Below are positions 1 through 10,038 of a stretch of DNA of 64,000 nucleotides, one piece after another. Made by a program: the position numbers and the translations under genes. Within the stretch, counting starts at the first letter, position 1. Each line of letters opens with the position of its first letter. Location: NCBI RefSeq assembly GCF_900142925.1, contig NZ_FRCN01000014.1, positions 62,001 through 126,000 of the forward strand. Direction: 5' to 3'. Source of the DNA: Chitinophaga sp. CF418 (lineage in GTDB: Bacteria; Bacteroidota; Bacteroidia; Chitinophagales; Chitinophagaceae). The notes under the pieces were generated by a model. The model had not been told where the DNA came from. It was given only the letters and a program-made list of their open reading frames with translations, and ran no database searches.

Positions 1-1
1 G

Positions 2-112
2 GGACCGTCGATTAAAACAGCTTATGAAAATCTACGCTTACGTTCAAATTATATTATAAAGTTACCCCCCGAGTATTACGAGAGTGTTACGGGTACATTA
101 TCAGCGTATTAA
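2..112 (+). CDS. possible 3' end of a gene cut by the window edge
   Basis: An open frame runs in from the left edge for 36 codons to a TAA at 110-112 and would be convergent with the TonB receptor gene. It ends in ...TGTLSAY and its composition is compatible with coding. It is too short to assign and another frame is also open for 18 codons. The 113-241 stretch beyond it shows nothing recognisable. Treat as tentative. Confidence 0.2.
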   Translation, partial: GPSIKTAYENLRLRSNYIIKLPPEYYESVTGTLSAY

Positions 113-241
113 CAAATCAGGGATTAACTGGCATGCTGCCCCAAATAGGCGGTCACGTGTTCGTATTCCTCATTTTAATGGGGGAATCCGGGACGTTTTA
201 ATCTCCCATAATTCAACACCTCCCATCCCCCCAAAAACAAA

Positions 242-273
242 ACAGGGATAACGCATCGCTGCATTATCCCTGT
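242..273 (-). terminator. rho-independent terminator of the TonB receptor gene
   Basis: A perfect 10-bp stem (242-251 with 264-273, 12-nt loop) is followed on the minus strand by TTTTGTTTTT. It lies just past the stop codon at 297, so it ends the minus-strand receptor transcript. Confidence 0.75.
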
Positions 274-296
274 CCCAATTATTAATTCCTAATTTC

Positions 297-3200
297 TTAG
301 AAGCTATATCTTAAGCCCAGCTGCATCTGGTGCCTGCTCGAGAAGAAGTCTCTGGAGTAAGGAGTACCAGGATTAGACCAGGTGTATACCGGATAAGCGG
401 AAGGAGAACCTGCAGTCTTGCTGGACAGACCTACGCTTGCGGTAGAGTTGAATGTATTTGGAGAGAAGTATTGAACTCCCCAATCCTTGTTCAACAGGTT
501 GGTCAGGTTGATGATATCGTAAGTCAGGGTCAGGGTATGAGTGGTCTTACCTGCCTTGAAGTTGAAGTCCTGAGTGAAACGGAAGTCAGCCTGTGTATTC
601 CATGGAGTACGGCCACCGTTACGCTCTGTGAACTGTCCTTTACGGGTGCTCAGGTATTTATCATTTTCTACGTAAGAGAAGAACGCATCAGCCATCGCCT
701 GGTTTTCAGGAGCGAAGAACTTACGTGCTTCAGCCTGATCTTTCGGGATATATACTAAGCTAACCTGTTGTGGAGTACCCTGGATGGTAGCATTCACGAA
801 ACCATAAGAGAACGGTAAACCGGAAGATGTATTGAAGAACAGGGAGAAGTTAGAAATAAAACGGCCTTTATGTTCCCAATCCAGTTTATAGTTAGCAGTA
901 GCTACGATACGGTGACGGATGTCGAAGTTGGAGTAAGCCAGCTGCGGATCGTTTGGATTCAGCGCCTGGTTCAGCTGCCAGTTAGACTCCATTGAGTTAC
1001 GGATACCGTTGGTAATGTCTTTAGACTGGCCATAAGTATACGCTACTGAGAAGTTCATACCGAAATCAAATGCTTTGCTTGCCTGACCGGTTACAGCATA
1101 ACGGTAACCTTTGTGTGTGTTTGACAGCAGGTAAGCGTTGGTAAACTTAGAGTTGATTTTGCTACCGCTGTAGATTGGCTGTTTCTTATCAGTATCGTAA
1201 ATATTGTAAGTAGGATTATCCACCAGGTTGATCTGCTGGAATTTCAGATCATAGATAGTTTTGGTATAGATACCTTCAACTGTGAACCTCCATCTGTTTT
1301 CTGTAGAGTAATCCAGCGCCAGGCTGCTTCTCCACATCTGCGGCATTTTGAAGTTGTTGTCGATCAGGTCCACCTGAGTAGCACCAGTTGCGTCATGTAC
1401 GTTAACACCCTGCGCAGCTACAAACTGTGCTGCACCCTGGTCAGATACTTTCACAGGATTGCTATTTGCTGCCGGAGGCGCGGCGGGATTGAAACGTTTG
1501 TCATATGCACCATAGGTAGTACCGTTGTTATAGTATGCATAACCTAACCATGCGAACGGAATACGACCGGTGAACAGACCAGTTCCTCCACGCAGTACCA
1601 GGCTCTGATCTCCATTGATGTCGAAGTTAAAGCCCAGACGTGGGGAGATCTGGATGTTATTCAGATATTTATTGTTGATATTTCTTGGCTGCGTGTAGCT
1701 ATAGGTAGTACCAAAGTTAGGATCTACCGGAGCGTTTGTAGTTTTATCGCTCAGGGCCTGTCTGTTAGGCAGGCTGGTATAATCGAAACGGATACCAGGA
1801 GTCAGTTTGAAACGGTCAGTCAGCTGGATCTCATCCTGAGCATACAGGCTGTACATACCGATCTTGAACTTAGCAGGAGGATTCGCCATGATATAATCAC
1901 GGGAATTGTCTGTATAATTAAAGTTAGCACGTACGCGGCTCGGAGCATCAGCCAGGAAGGCATTAATGCTATCGTAATCTACACGACCATTCCAGGAGTT
2001 CACGAAACCATAAGTGATATTATACAGCTCATTGTGTGTACCGATAGTGATATTGTGTTTGCCTTTGAAGATGTTCACGTTATCGGTGAATTCAAAGGTC
2101 TTCTGTTTCATATCAAAGATAGACGCTTCACGGTCTGTACCCAGGAATATGGTACCGCCTCTGGATTTGATCTGGATCTGTGGCAGTGAAGGATCTGAAG
2201 TCGGGTTACGATAGTCGTGGATATTGGAATAACCGATGATCAAACTGTTTGAAACAGTATTGGTAAAACGGCTTTTCAGTTCAGCAACAGTAGAGGACTG
2301 GTTGTTCACCTGTTTGTAGTCGATACCGCTGAAACGGAAGTTCTGCTGGTCGCGCTCCAGGTTGGTGGCCTTTGAAGTGATGGTATTGTTACGAATTGAC
2401 AACTGGTGTTTATCATTGATATTCCAGTCCAGACGGTTGAAGAATTTATTGGAATTGGCATAAATAGATGTGTTGCCATAAGTTCCCGGATCGTATTTAC
2501 CGGACTTGGTCACATCCAGGCTCAGCATGTGCTGACGGATCTGATCTGCTTCCTGTACGGTGATCAGTGGCATATCTGCAGAACCAGCGCCAAGGATAAC
2601 CGGGTCACGGCGGCGTGCTATTTCTTCGTTGGTGAAGAAGAATAATTTATCCTTGATAATAGGGAAACCTAATCTCACACCAGTCTGGTAATCATGGAAG
2701 TCGGATGGCAGTTTAGAACCGTCACCGGCATTGTTCTTACCAATCATACCAGCGTTACGGCCGAAACCGTATACAGAACCATGGAACTCGTTGGTACCGC
2801 TACGGGTTACCGCGTTGATACTACCACCCAGGAAGTTACCGATCTTCACATCGTAAGGAGCCAGGTAAACCTGGATATCCTGGATCGCATCCAGAGATAC
2901 CGGGTTGGAACGGGTACTGCTACCAGGCTGGCCGGAGCTGTTGCTCTGTCCGCCGAGAGAAGGGCTGAAGCCGATCGCATCGTTATTGATAGCACCATCC
3001 AGTGTTACGTTATTGTAACGGTAGTTAGTACCCAGGAAGGAGTTGTTGTTACTCTGTGGAGTAGCACGCGTAAAGTCCTGGAAGCTACGGTTAATGGAAG
3101 GAAGGGTTTTTAACTGGTTCTGGCCTATTTTAAAGGCCCCACCGGATTTGCCGGTAGTATTGCCTTTTACCACCACTTCGCTCAGGGCAGTAGAGGCATC

Positions 3201-3533
3201 TGTAAGCTGGAAGTTGAAAGTACTGCTACCTAATGACAGGTTAATGTCAGGTCTTTCTTCTTTTTTATAACCAATGAAGGAAACTGTTATTACATAAGGG
3301 CCACCTGGATTTACGTTGTTGATCAGGTAACGGCCATCCGCGTTGGTTTGTGCTCCGTAACGCGTACCGGTTGATGTGTTTACTGCCAGCACTGTTACAC
3401 CTGGCAACGCCTCACCTTTACTGCTGACAACCTTCCCAGTCAGCTGGGAAGTAGTGATCTGTGCTTTTAAGCCGGCTGCAGACAGTACAAGGATACCTAC
3501 AAATAGCAATAATGAATAGAATTTCTTATTCAC
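297..3533 (-). CDS. TonB-dependent receptor, Oar-type
   Basis: Outer-membrane active transporter of about 1078 residues. From the GTG start proposed here the protein opens with a clean signal peptide (NKKFYSLLLF...AAGLKAQ). A carboxypeptidase-regulatory-like beta domain follows at about residues 27-120 (TGKVVSSKGEALPGVTV), then a plug and a 22-strand-type barrel ending in the usual aromatic terminus (LGLRYSF). Oar proteins of this length import or export unknown large substrates. An in-frame ATG lies 45 nt upstream at 3578, but a TAGGTTTG -7 element (3552-3559) and four 11-bp TTA repeats (from 3571) cover that ATG. I therefore place the start at the GTG at 3533. The promoter architecture suggests induction by a PhoB-like regulator. 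The substrate is unknown, and a phosphorus compound is inferred only from context. Confidence 0.9.
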   Translation of the reverse strand: MNKKFYSLLLFVGILVLSAAGLKAQITTSQLTGKVVSSKGEALPGVTVLAVNTSTGTRYGAQTNADGRYLINNVNPGGPYVITVSFIGYKKEERPDINLSLGSSTFNFQLTDASTALSEVVVKGNTTGKSGGAFKIGQNQLKTLPSINRSFQDFTRATPQSNNNSFLGTNYRYNNVTLDGAINNDAIGFSPSLGGQSNSSGQPGSSTRSNPVSLDAIQDIQVYLAPYDVKIGNFLGGSINAVTRSGTNEFHGSVYGFGRNAGMIGKNNAGDGSKLPSDFHDYQTGVRLGFPIIKDKLFFFTNEEIARRRDPVILGAGSADMPLITVQEADQIRQHMLSLDVTKSGKYDPGTYGNTSIYANSNKFFNRLDWNINDKHQLSIRNNTITSKATNLERDQQNFRFSGIDYKQVNNQSSTVAELKSRFTNTVSNSLIIGYSNIHDYRNPTSDPSLPQIQIKSRGGTIFLGTDREASIFDMKQKTFEFTDNVNIFKGKHNITIGTHNELYNITYGFVNSWNGRVDYDSINAFLADAPSRVRANFNYTDNSRDYIMANPPAKFKIGMYSLYAQDEIQLTDRFKLTPGIRFDYTSLPNRQALSDKTTNAPVDPNFGTTYSYTQPRNINNKYLNNIQISPRLGFNFDINGDQSLVLRGGTGLFTGRIPFAWLGYAYYNNGTTYGAYDKRFNPAAPPAANSNPVKVSDQGAAQFVAAQGVNVHDATGATQVDLIDNNFKMPQMWRSSLALDYSTENRWRFTVEGIYTKTIYDLKFQQINLVDNPTYNIYDTDKKQPIYSGSKINSKFTNAYLLSNTHKGYRYAVTGQASKAFDFGMNFSVAYTYGQSKDITNGIRNSMESNWQLNQALNPNDPQLAYSNFDIRHRIVATANYKLDWEHKGRFISNFSLFFNTSSGLPFSYGFVNATIQGTPQQVSLVYIPKDQAEARKFFAPENQAMADAFFSYVENDKYLSTRKGQFTERNGGRTPWNTQADFRFTQDFNFKAGKTTHTLTLTYDIINLTNLLNKDWGVQYFSPNTFNSTASVGLSSKTAGSPSAYPVYTWSNPGTPYSRDFFSSRHQMQLGLRYSF

Positions 3534-3551
3534 GTCTTTTGAATTTTGACG

Positions 3552-3614
3552 CAAACCTATCCCTGGTACATTACGCATATGTTAACACAATATTAAATTA
3601 ATGTTAACACACGG
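3552..3614 (-). promoter_or_regulatory. array A: TAnnTTTG promoter with four 11-bp TTA repeats
   Basis: On the minus strand TAGGTTTG (plus coordinates 3552-3559) matches the Bacteroidota -7 consensus. Plus-strand TTA begins at 3571, 3582, 3593 and 3604, exactly 11 bp apart, and two copies read TTAACA. The distances from the end of the -7 element are 12, 23, 34 and 45 bp, the same phase as in the other arrays. No good -33 TTG is seen, as expected if an activator replaces it. Predicted transcription starts near 3548, giving a very short leader before the GTG at 3533. Confidence 0.6.
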
Positions 3615-3628
3615 ACGCACGTATCATA

Positions 3629-3657
3629 TTCAATGACTTATGGATTAAGTCATTGAA
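3629..3657. promoter_or_regulatory. perfect 12-bp inverted repeat, 5-nt spacer
   Basis: 3629-3640 is the exact reverse complement of 3646-3657, with TGGAT between. It lies between arrays A and A2 and follows no clear gene end. It could fold as a hairpin in a transcript started at array A2 or serve as a dimeric operator. No T-run follows on either strand. Confidence 0.5.
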
Positions 3658-3727
3658 CTATGTGAGCAATAATTTCTGTTGGGCTTGTTCTTTTTCTACT
3701 CGTTTCCAGGCATAGATACAGGAGCAT
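3650..3727 (-). CDS. hypothetical 25-residue peptide downstream of promoter A2
   Basis: A short ATG frame (MLLYLCLETS...HIVQ) on the minus strand begins about 100 nt after the predicted start of promoter A2 and ends inside the 12-bp inverted repeat. Apart from position there is no evidence of translation. The A2 transcript could equally be a small RNA or a long leader for the receptor gene. Listed only because a strong promoter-like array faces it. Confidence 0.15.
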   Translation of the reverse strand: MLLYLCLETSRKRTSPTEIIAHIVQ

Positions 3728-3829
3728 GAGTTACGAAGCAGACAATGTTTTATCCATACAAGCTTATCAGCATGCAGAAACAAAAAAGGGTATTTCGCTA
3801 TATAGGTTTCCAGTTTGTTCGCATTATTT

Positions 3830-3898
3830 CAAAAATAAACAGCGTGTGTTAAGGGATTGTTACCCTAATATTAACTTTCGCTATTAAGTATGTTAAGT
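3830..3898 (-). promoter_or_regulatory. array A2: TAnnTTTG promoter with 11-bp TTA repeats, no assigned gene
   Basis: Minus-strand TATTTTTG occupies 3830-3837. TTA begins at 3849, 3860, 3871 and again at 3893 (12, 23, 34 and 56 bp away), with TAT at the 45-bp position. Phase and spacing are identical to array A. It fires leftward into 3823-3579, which has no convincing gene, about 290 nt before the receptor start. Confidence 0.5.
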
Positions 3899-4001
3899 TT
3901 TTCATAATGTAACATTTCTTTCAGCCCCACCGTCTTACATACCGGATTCCGGGCATATGATATCAATTCTTAAAGCCTGATTCCTGTATTGTGTCATATT
4001 C

Positions 4002-4526
4002 TCAACTGTTAGCTCCCTCATCTTTTTTCCCAGGCTTTGTTGTTTTGATGATCTGCCCTGTACTCAGCGACAGGGCCGTTTCGTGTTTGGGTTCTGCTAT
4101 TACAAAAAGACTGTTGATCCTGCTAACGGCTTCCAGCCGTGAAAGTTTGTTTGTAATGAACAATTCGTATTCTTCCAGATCTGCCACCATTACTTTCAGT
4201 AGATAATCATAAGGTCCGTTGATCTTATAACATTCCATTACTTCCGGGAAAGCGTTCACTTTTGCTTCAAACAGCAGGAAGATATCATGCCCATGTTCCT
4301 TTAGTGTAATATTAGCAAAGGCTGTCACATGTTTTCCCATCCTCTTCCTATCCAGGATGGCTACATATCCTTTTATATATCCTTCACATTCCAGCCGCTT
4401 TATTCTTTCGAAAATGGAGGTTACTGATTTTCCCAGCTTGGCCGCTATTTCTTTGTTGGTGAGACGTGCATCTTCCTGTAACAGATCCAGTATGTGTAGG
4501 TCGGTTTCATCTAACGTGAAATGCAT
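4002..4526 (-). CDS. Lrp/AsnC-family transcriptional regulator
   Basis: Feast/famine regulator of 174 residues. The N-terminal winged helix-turn-helix (about residues 5-55; TNKEIAAKLGKSVTSIFERI) is followed by an RAM/AsnC ligand-binding domain (about 65-155) of the type that senses amino acids and forms octamers. The start at 4526 (MHFTLDETDLHIL) matches the family N-terminus. A longer in-frame start at 4592 would add 22 hydrophobic, non-family residues. It is divergent from ppsA across 178 bp, which suggests it controls both itself and PEP synthase. Ligand unknown. Confidence 0.9.
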   Translation of the reverse strand: MHFTLDETDLHILDLLQEDARLTNKEIAAKLGKSVTSIFERIKRLECEGYIKGYVAILDRKRMGKHVTAFANITLKEHGHDIFLLFEAKVNAFPEVMECYKINGPYDYLLKVMVADLEEYELFITNKLSRLEAVSRINSLFVIAEPKHETALSLSTGQIIKTTKPGKKDEGANS

Positions 4527-4704
4527 TGGGGAATATTTTACTAAAAATACGTAGAATAAAGACACTACCTCAGAAAAAAAATCATGAACCACAACCCATT
4601 GTAGATTTGTTTTCGGCTTTAGCTGGTATCTGCATTTCTGTATACAATAATCATGACCTTTATCCTAAAGCGCCAACTATCATACACCAAAATTTATCTC
4701 ATTA

Positions 4705-7140
<2,436 letters not shown>

Positions 7141-7154
7141 TCTATATAAGCAGG

Positions 7155-7183
7155 ACAGCGGGTACCGTGATGGTACCCGCTGT
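7155..7183. terminator. bidirectional hairpin between convergent genes
   Basis: A perfect 12-bp stem (7155-7166 with 7172-7183, loop GTGAT) sits in the 51-bp gap between ppsA and the convergent metalloprotease gene. No long T-run follows on either side, so it may act as a barrier to both polymerases rather than as a classical terminator. Confidence 0.65.
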
Positions 7184-7191
7184 TACTGCGC

Positions 7192-8289
7192 CTATTGAAT
7201 AGTAATTGTCTTGCTTGCCCAACTGCTTATACAGTTAGATGTGGTGATCCTCGTCCTGAACACATAAGTGCCAGGGGCCAGGCTGGGCACCTGGAATTCT
7301 ATATCAGAATCAGTTGAAGTATAGTTATAACCGGTCGCACTATTTGTGATCTGCCATTCTATAAAATTAAGAGGCCCTCTGTATGAAGGATACAGTGTTC
7401 CGGAAGCTTCTCCCGAAGAAACTACAGAAGGACGGTTGATGAATGTCTGCAGATTACAGGAATTAAGCGGATACAATGTATTTACCGCTAACCTGTCATA
7501 AGCGCTCAATAGGGTATTACCATCAATGCTGGCAGAGAAGATTTTCCTCATAACAGAATTAGGATCCTGTACCGCGATGTTAGAGAAATAATTTGCCCCG
7601 AAATAATAACCATTCTCGCTGTTAGGCTCACCATAGAGGTCCCAGTCGCTATGACGCAATCCCAACATATGCCCTATTTCATGTGTCAATATCCAGCTGA
7701 TCTGGTTACTGGAGAGATTCAATGAATTGATATAATTCTGGTCGACAAGTATATTATAACCTGGCACACCATTCATATTCGGTAGTCCGGGAAAATCAGC
7801 CCATGCCAGCATACCTGAAGGGAGCGTTGTAAAAATAAGGTTCCAGTCATATCCCTGATCCGTTTGGAACAGCATATGAAAGTTAAGATTGGAACCTGCC
7901 GAATTCCATTCATACAATGCCCTGTTCAAAGCAGAATAGTAAGTACTATTAGACCACCATGGCTGTGATGTATATATCCTGATATTATTTATAGATAACA
8001 ACTGGTCGGTGTAAGCATGACGGTCGTTAGGGCTTACAACAGGAGCGGAGAAGGTGTCCAGAAACTTTTTTGAAAATGCAATATCGCCTTCTACGACAAA
8101 GATAGAATCATAGCATTTTACGGAAGATATATCAAGTCCAAGCTTTGCAATCTTTGCAAGGTACTTTTCATCAATACGTTCCTGGTCTTCTTTTGGCGTC
8201 GCGGTCTGAGAGATGTCGTTTTTCTTACAGGCAACAAAACAAAATGAAAGTAAGAGCGCTACTATGAGTAGCGAGGAAGTGATTTTCAT
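7192..8289 (-). CDS. lipoprotein zinc metalloprotease, matrixin/astacin-like
   Basis: A 365-residue secreted lipoprotein. A signal peptide ends in the lipobox FVAC followed by KKND. The catalytic zinc motif HEIGHMLGLRH lies at residues 203-213, the metzincin pattern HExxHxxGxxH. A Met-containing stretch (NSVMRKIF) downstream could be the Met-turn. The C-terminal 90 residues look like an Ig/fibronectin-type domain. The family (M10/M57-like, common in Bacteroidota) digests extracellular proteins. The ATG at 8289 is preferred to the one 12 nt upstream because the signal peptide then starts MKITSSLL. The upstream region carries a TTA-repeat array (array C), suggesting starvation-induced expression. 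Substrate unknown. Confidence 0.85.
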   Translation of the reverse strand: MKITSSLLIVALLLSFCFVACKKNDISQTATPKEDQERIDEKYLAKIAKLGLDISSVKCYDSIFVVEGDIAFSKKFLDTFSAPVVSPNDRHAYTDQLLSINNIRIYTSQPWWSNSTYYSALNRALYEWNSAGSNLNFHMLFQTDQGYDWNLIFTTLPSGMLAWADFPGLPNMNGVPGYNILVDQNYINSLNLSSNQISWILTHEIGHMLGLRHSDWDLYGEPNSENGYYFGANYFSNIAVQDPNSVMRKIFSASIDGNTLLSAYDRLAVNTLYPLNSCNLQTFINRPSVVSSGEASGTLYPSYRGPLNFIEWQITNSATGYNYTSTDSDIEFQVPSLAPGTYVFRTRITTSNCISSWASKTITIQ

Positions 8290-8339
8290 TTGAGGGCTCA
8301 ATTAAAAATGTTAACAAATAATTAGGGTATATCAATGGA

Positions 8340-8387
8340 TCAAGTTAGAGTTTCTCTATTAAAGTGAATATTAAGAAATCGTTAAGG
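8340..8387 (-). promoter_or_regulatory. array C: weak -7 element with TTA repeats
   Basis: On the minus strand the sequence TTAACGATTTC TTAATATTCAC (T)TTAATA precedes TAACTTGA at 8340-8347. TTA (plus) begins at 8359, 8371 and 8382, that is 12, 24 and 35 bp from the -7 element. The last two are 11 bp apart and the first spacing carries one extra base. The core is almost identical to array D. The -7 element is degenerate, so this is the weakest of the set. Confidence 0.4.
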
Positions 8388-8430
8388 GCATCAGGTAAAA
8401 AGTGAAAGCAAGGAGGATATAACAAAAAAA

Positions 8431-8455
8431 AGGGACAGACCCAAGGTCTATCCCT
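8431..8455 (-). terminator. rho-independent terminator of the beta-helix lipoprotein gene
   Basis: An 11-bp stem (8431-8441 with 8445-8455, one G-U on the minus strand) with a 3-nt loop is followed on the minus strand by eight T. It lies 25 nt past the stop at 8481. Confidence 0.85.
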
Positions 8456-8480
8456 CCTGATAAGCAGTTATATAAAAAGA

Positions 8481-9956
8481 TTACTCTTTTACGTATACTG
8501 TTTCGTTTGGAGTCCAGTTGATCCAGGATTGTTTAGTCCATGGATTAGCAGGATCTACCGCACCAACGTAGTTAACTTTATCAAAGAAAGCATCGAAGTC
8601 TGCAGTGAATACGGCAGTTTTTGCAGTTTTCAGCGCGAACTCAGTGTTGGTAGCTTTGAATGATGCAGCAGATGGAACTTTAGCAAATACATCAGCCAGA
8701 CCTTTCAGAGTATCGTTCTTGCTAGCTACAGTCACGATCAGGTTCAGAATAGCAGCACCATTCAGGTAGCTTGCATCTTTGGTATCAGCATCGAAGTATA
8801 CAGGTCCGATAGCAGTAGCACCTGCACCACGGGCGCTGGATATAGGGCTTACGCCGCCAACCTGGAATACAGAGTTGGTAATTTTAGAGTTACCAGCAGA
8901 CAGAGAGTCCTGAGCAATTTTACTCTCAACATCAATAGCAACCGGATTACCAGAGAATACGGAGTTAGCTACAGTGAAAGTAGAACCTCTTCTCCATCTT
9001 GCACCAGCGTAGAAATAATCTCCGTTGCCAGTAGCAGCACCAGGACCAACGATAGTCAGGTTAGAAATGATTGGGTGAGTGAAAGGAGTGCTACCGTTTG
9101 CACCATTCAGGTTATCAACTTCCAGACCATTTGACAGACTTACTACATCAGAAACAGCTGGATCCTGTAAAGCCACGCAGAACTGCAGTTTACCTTTGAA
9201 ACCGCTATCCATATCGAAGTTATCATCCAGTGTGCCGTAAGCAACCAGGTATTTACAGTTTACATTACCACCGAACCACTCGAAAGCATCGTCGCCAGAG
9301 TAGCTAACCTGTACGTGATCAACTGTAGTACCAGCACCAACAGCGTAGAAAGTAACACCGTTTACTTCGCTATCCGGAGTGCTGGACAGTGCGATACCAC
9401 CAAATTCAACCCTAACATACTGGAGAGTACCAGAGTTGTCATTGTCATCACCCTGAGTAGCACCGGTAGGGTTACCATAAGTCAGGCTAACAGTTGCATC
9501 AACTTCCTGTAAACCTTCTACGTTTCTTTTATCAGCACCTCTGTTTGTGCTTGCTTTACCTAACAGGATGATACCACCCCAGTCACCTTTCTTACGTGCA
9601 CCAGGAGCTTTAGAAGAAGTAAATACGATCGGAGCATCTGCAGTACCTTTAGCGATCAGCTTAGAACCAGCAGTGATGATCAGCGTACCACCGGTAGTTG
9701 TAGTTACAGTTCCACCGAGAATGGTTGTACCTGGCTCGATAGTCAGTGTAGAGTTGTTTACAACATACACATATTCCTTCATCAGGTAGATAGTATCTTT
9801 TGAAAGAGTTCTGTTCGCAGAAATTTTACCTTTTAATTCAACGGTTGATTTCGGTTTCTCCGGTGTTGGGTCTACTTTATCATCGTCCTTACAAGCTACG
9901 AAAGTTGTAGCCAACGCAGCAGCCATAAGCAAAACCGATGTGTTCATTTTTCTCAT
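8481..9956 (-). CDS. surface lipoprotein with parallel beta-helix-like repeats
   Basis: A 491-residue lipoprotein. The signal peptide ends in TTFVAC followed by KDDDKVDP, the acidic stretch that in Bacteroidota marks surface-exported lipoproteins. The body is rich in short G/N/D-containing beta repeats (VEPGTTILGG, SKLIAKGTADAPIVF, VRVEFGGIAL) typical of pectin-lyase-like right-handed beta-helices. It has no recognisable catalytic motif. It follows the TonB receptor at 10039-12828 on the same strand after 82 nt with no terminator between, so the two are probably co-transcribed. The pair may work like a SusD-type partner and its receptor, capturing a ligand at the surface. The ligand is unknown, and a phosphorus source is suggested only by array B upstream. 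Confidence 0.8.
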   Translation of the reverse strand: MRKMNTSVLLMAAALATTFVACKDDDKVDPTPEKPKSTVELKGKISANRTLSKDTIYLMKEYVYVVNNSTLTIEPGTTILGGTVTTTTGGTLIITAGSKLIAKGTADAPIVFTSSKAPGARKKGDWGGIILLGKASTNRGADKRNVEGLQEVDATVSLTYGNPTGATQGDDNDNSGTLQYVRVEFGGIALSSTPDSEVNGVTFYAVGAGTTVDHVQVSYSGDDAFEWFGGNVNCKYLVAYGTLDDNFDMDSGFKGKLQFCVALQDPAVSDVVSLSNGLEVDNLNGANGSTPFTHPIISNLTIVGPGAATGNGDYFYAGARWRRGSTFTVANSVFSGNPVAIDVESKIAQDSLSAGNSKITNSVFQVGGVSPISSARGAGATAIGPVYFDADTKDASYLNGAAILNLIVTVASKNDTLKGLADVFAKVPSAASFKATNTEFALKTAKTAVFTADFDAFFDKVNYVGAVDPANPWTKQSWINWTPNETVYVKE

Positions 9957-10038
9957 AGAATTAGAAATTAATTTTTACCAAAAAAATAGATTAAATGTTA
10001 TAGGAATATTAGCTGTATGTTATGAAATGATCAACTTA

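Noticed and set aside
3582..3609. TTAACA repeats as a simple palindromic operator
   Set aside because: Although TTAA is itself palindromic, the exact 11-bp periodicity and the fixed distance to the -7 element fit direct repeats better.
4527..4592. Longer start for the Lrp-type regulator
   Set aside because: The added 22 residues are hydrophobic and unlike the family; the ATG at 4526 gives the conserved N-terminus.
8302..8327. TTA words at 8302, 8311 and 8322 as a second array before the metalloprotease
   Set aside because: Only one 11-bp step, no -7 element in phase, and the stretch is AT-rich, so chance is likely.
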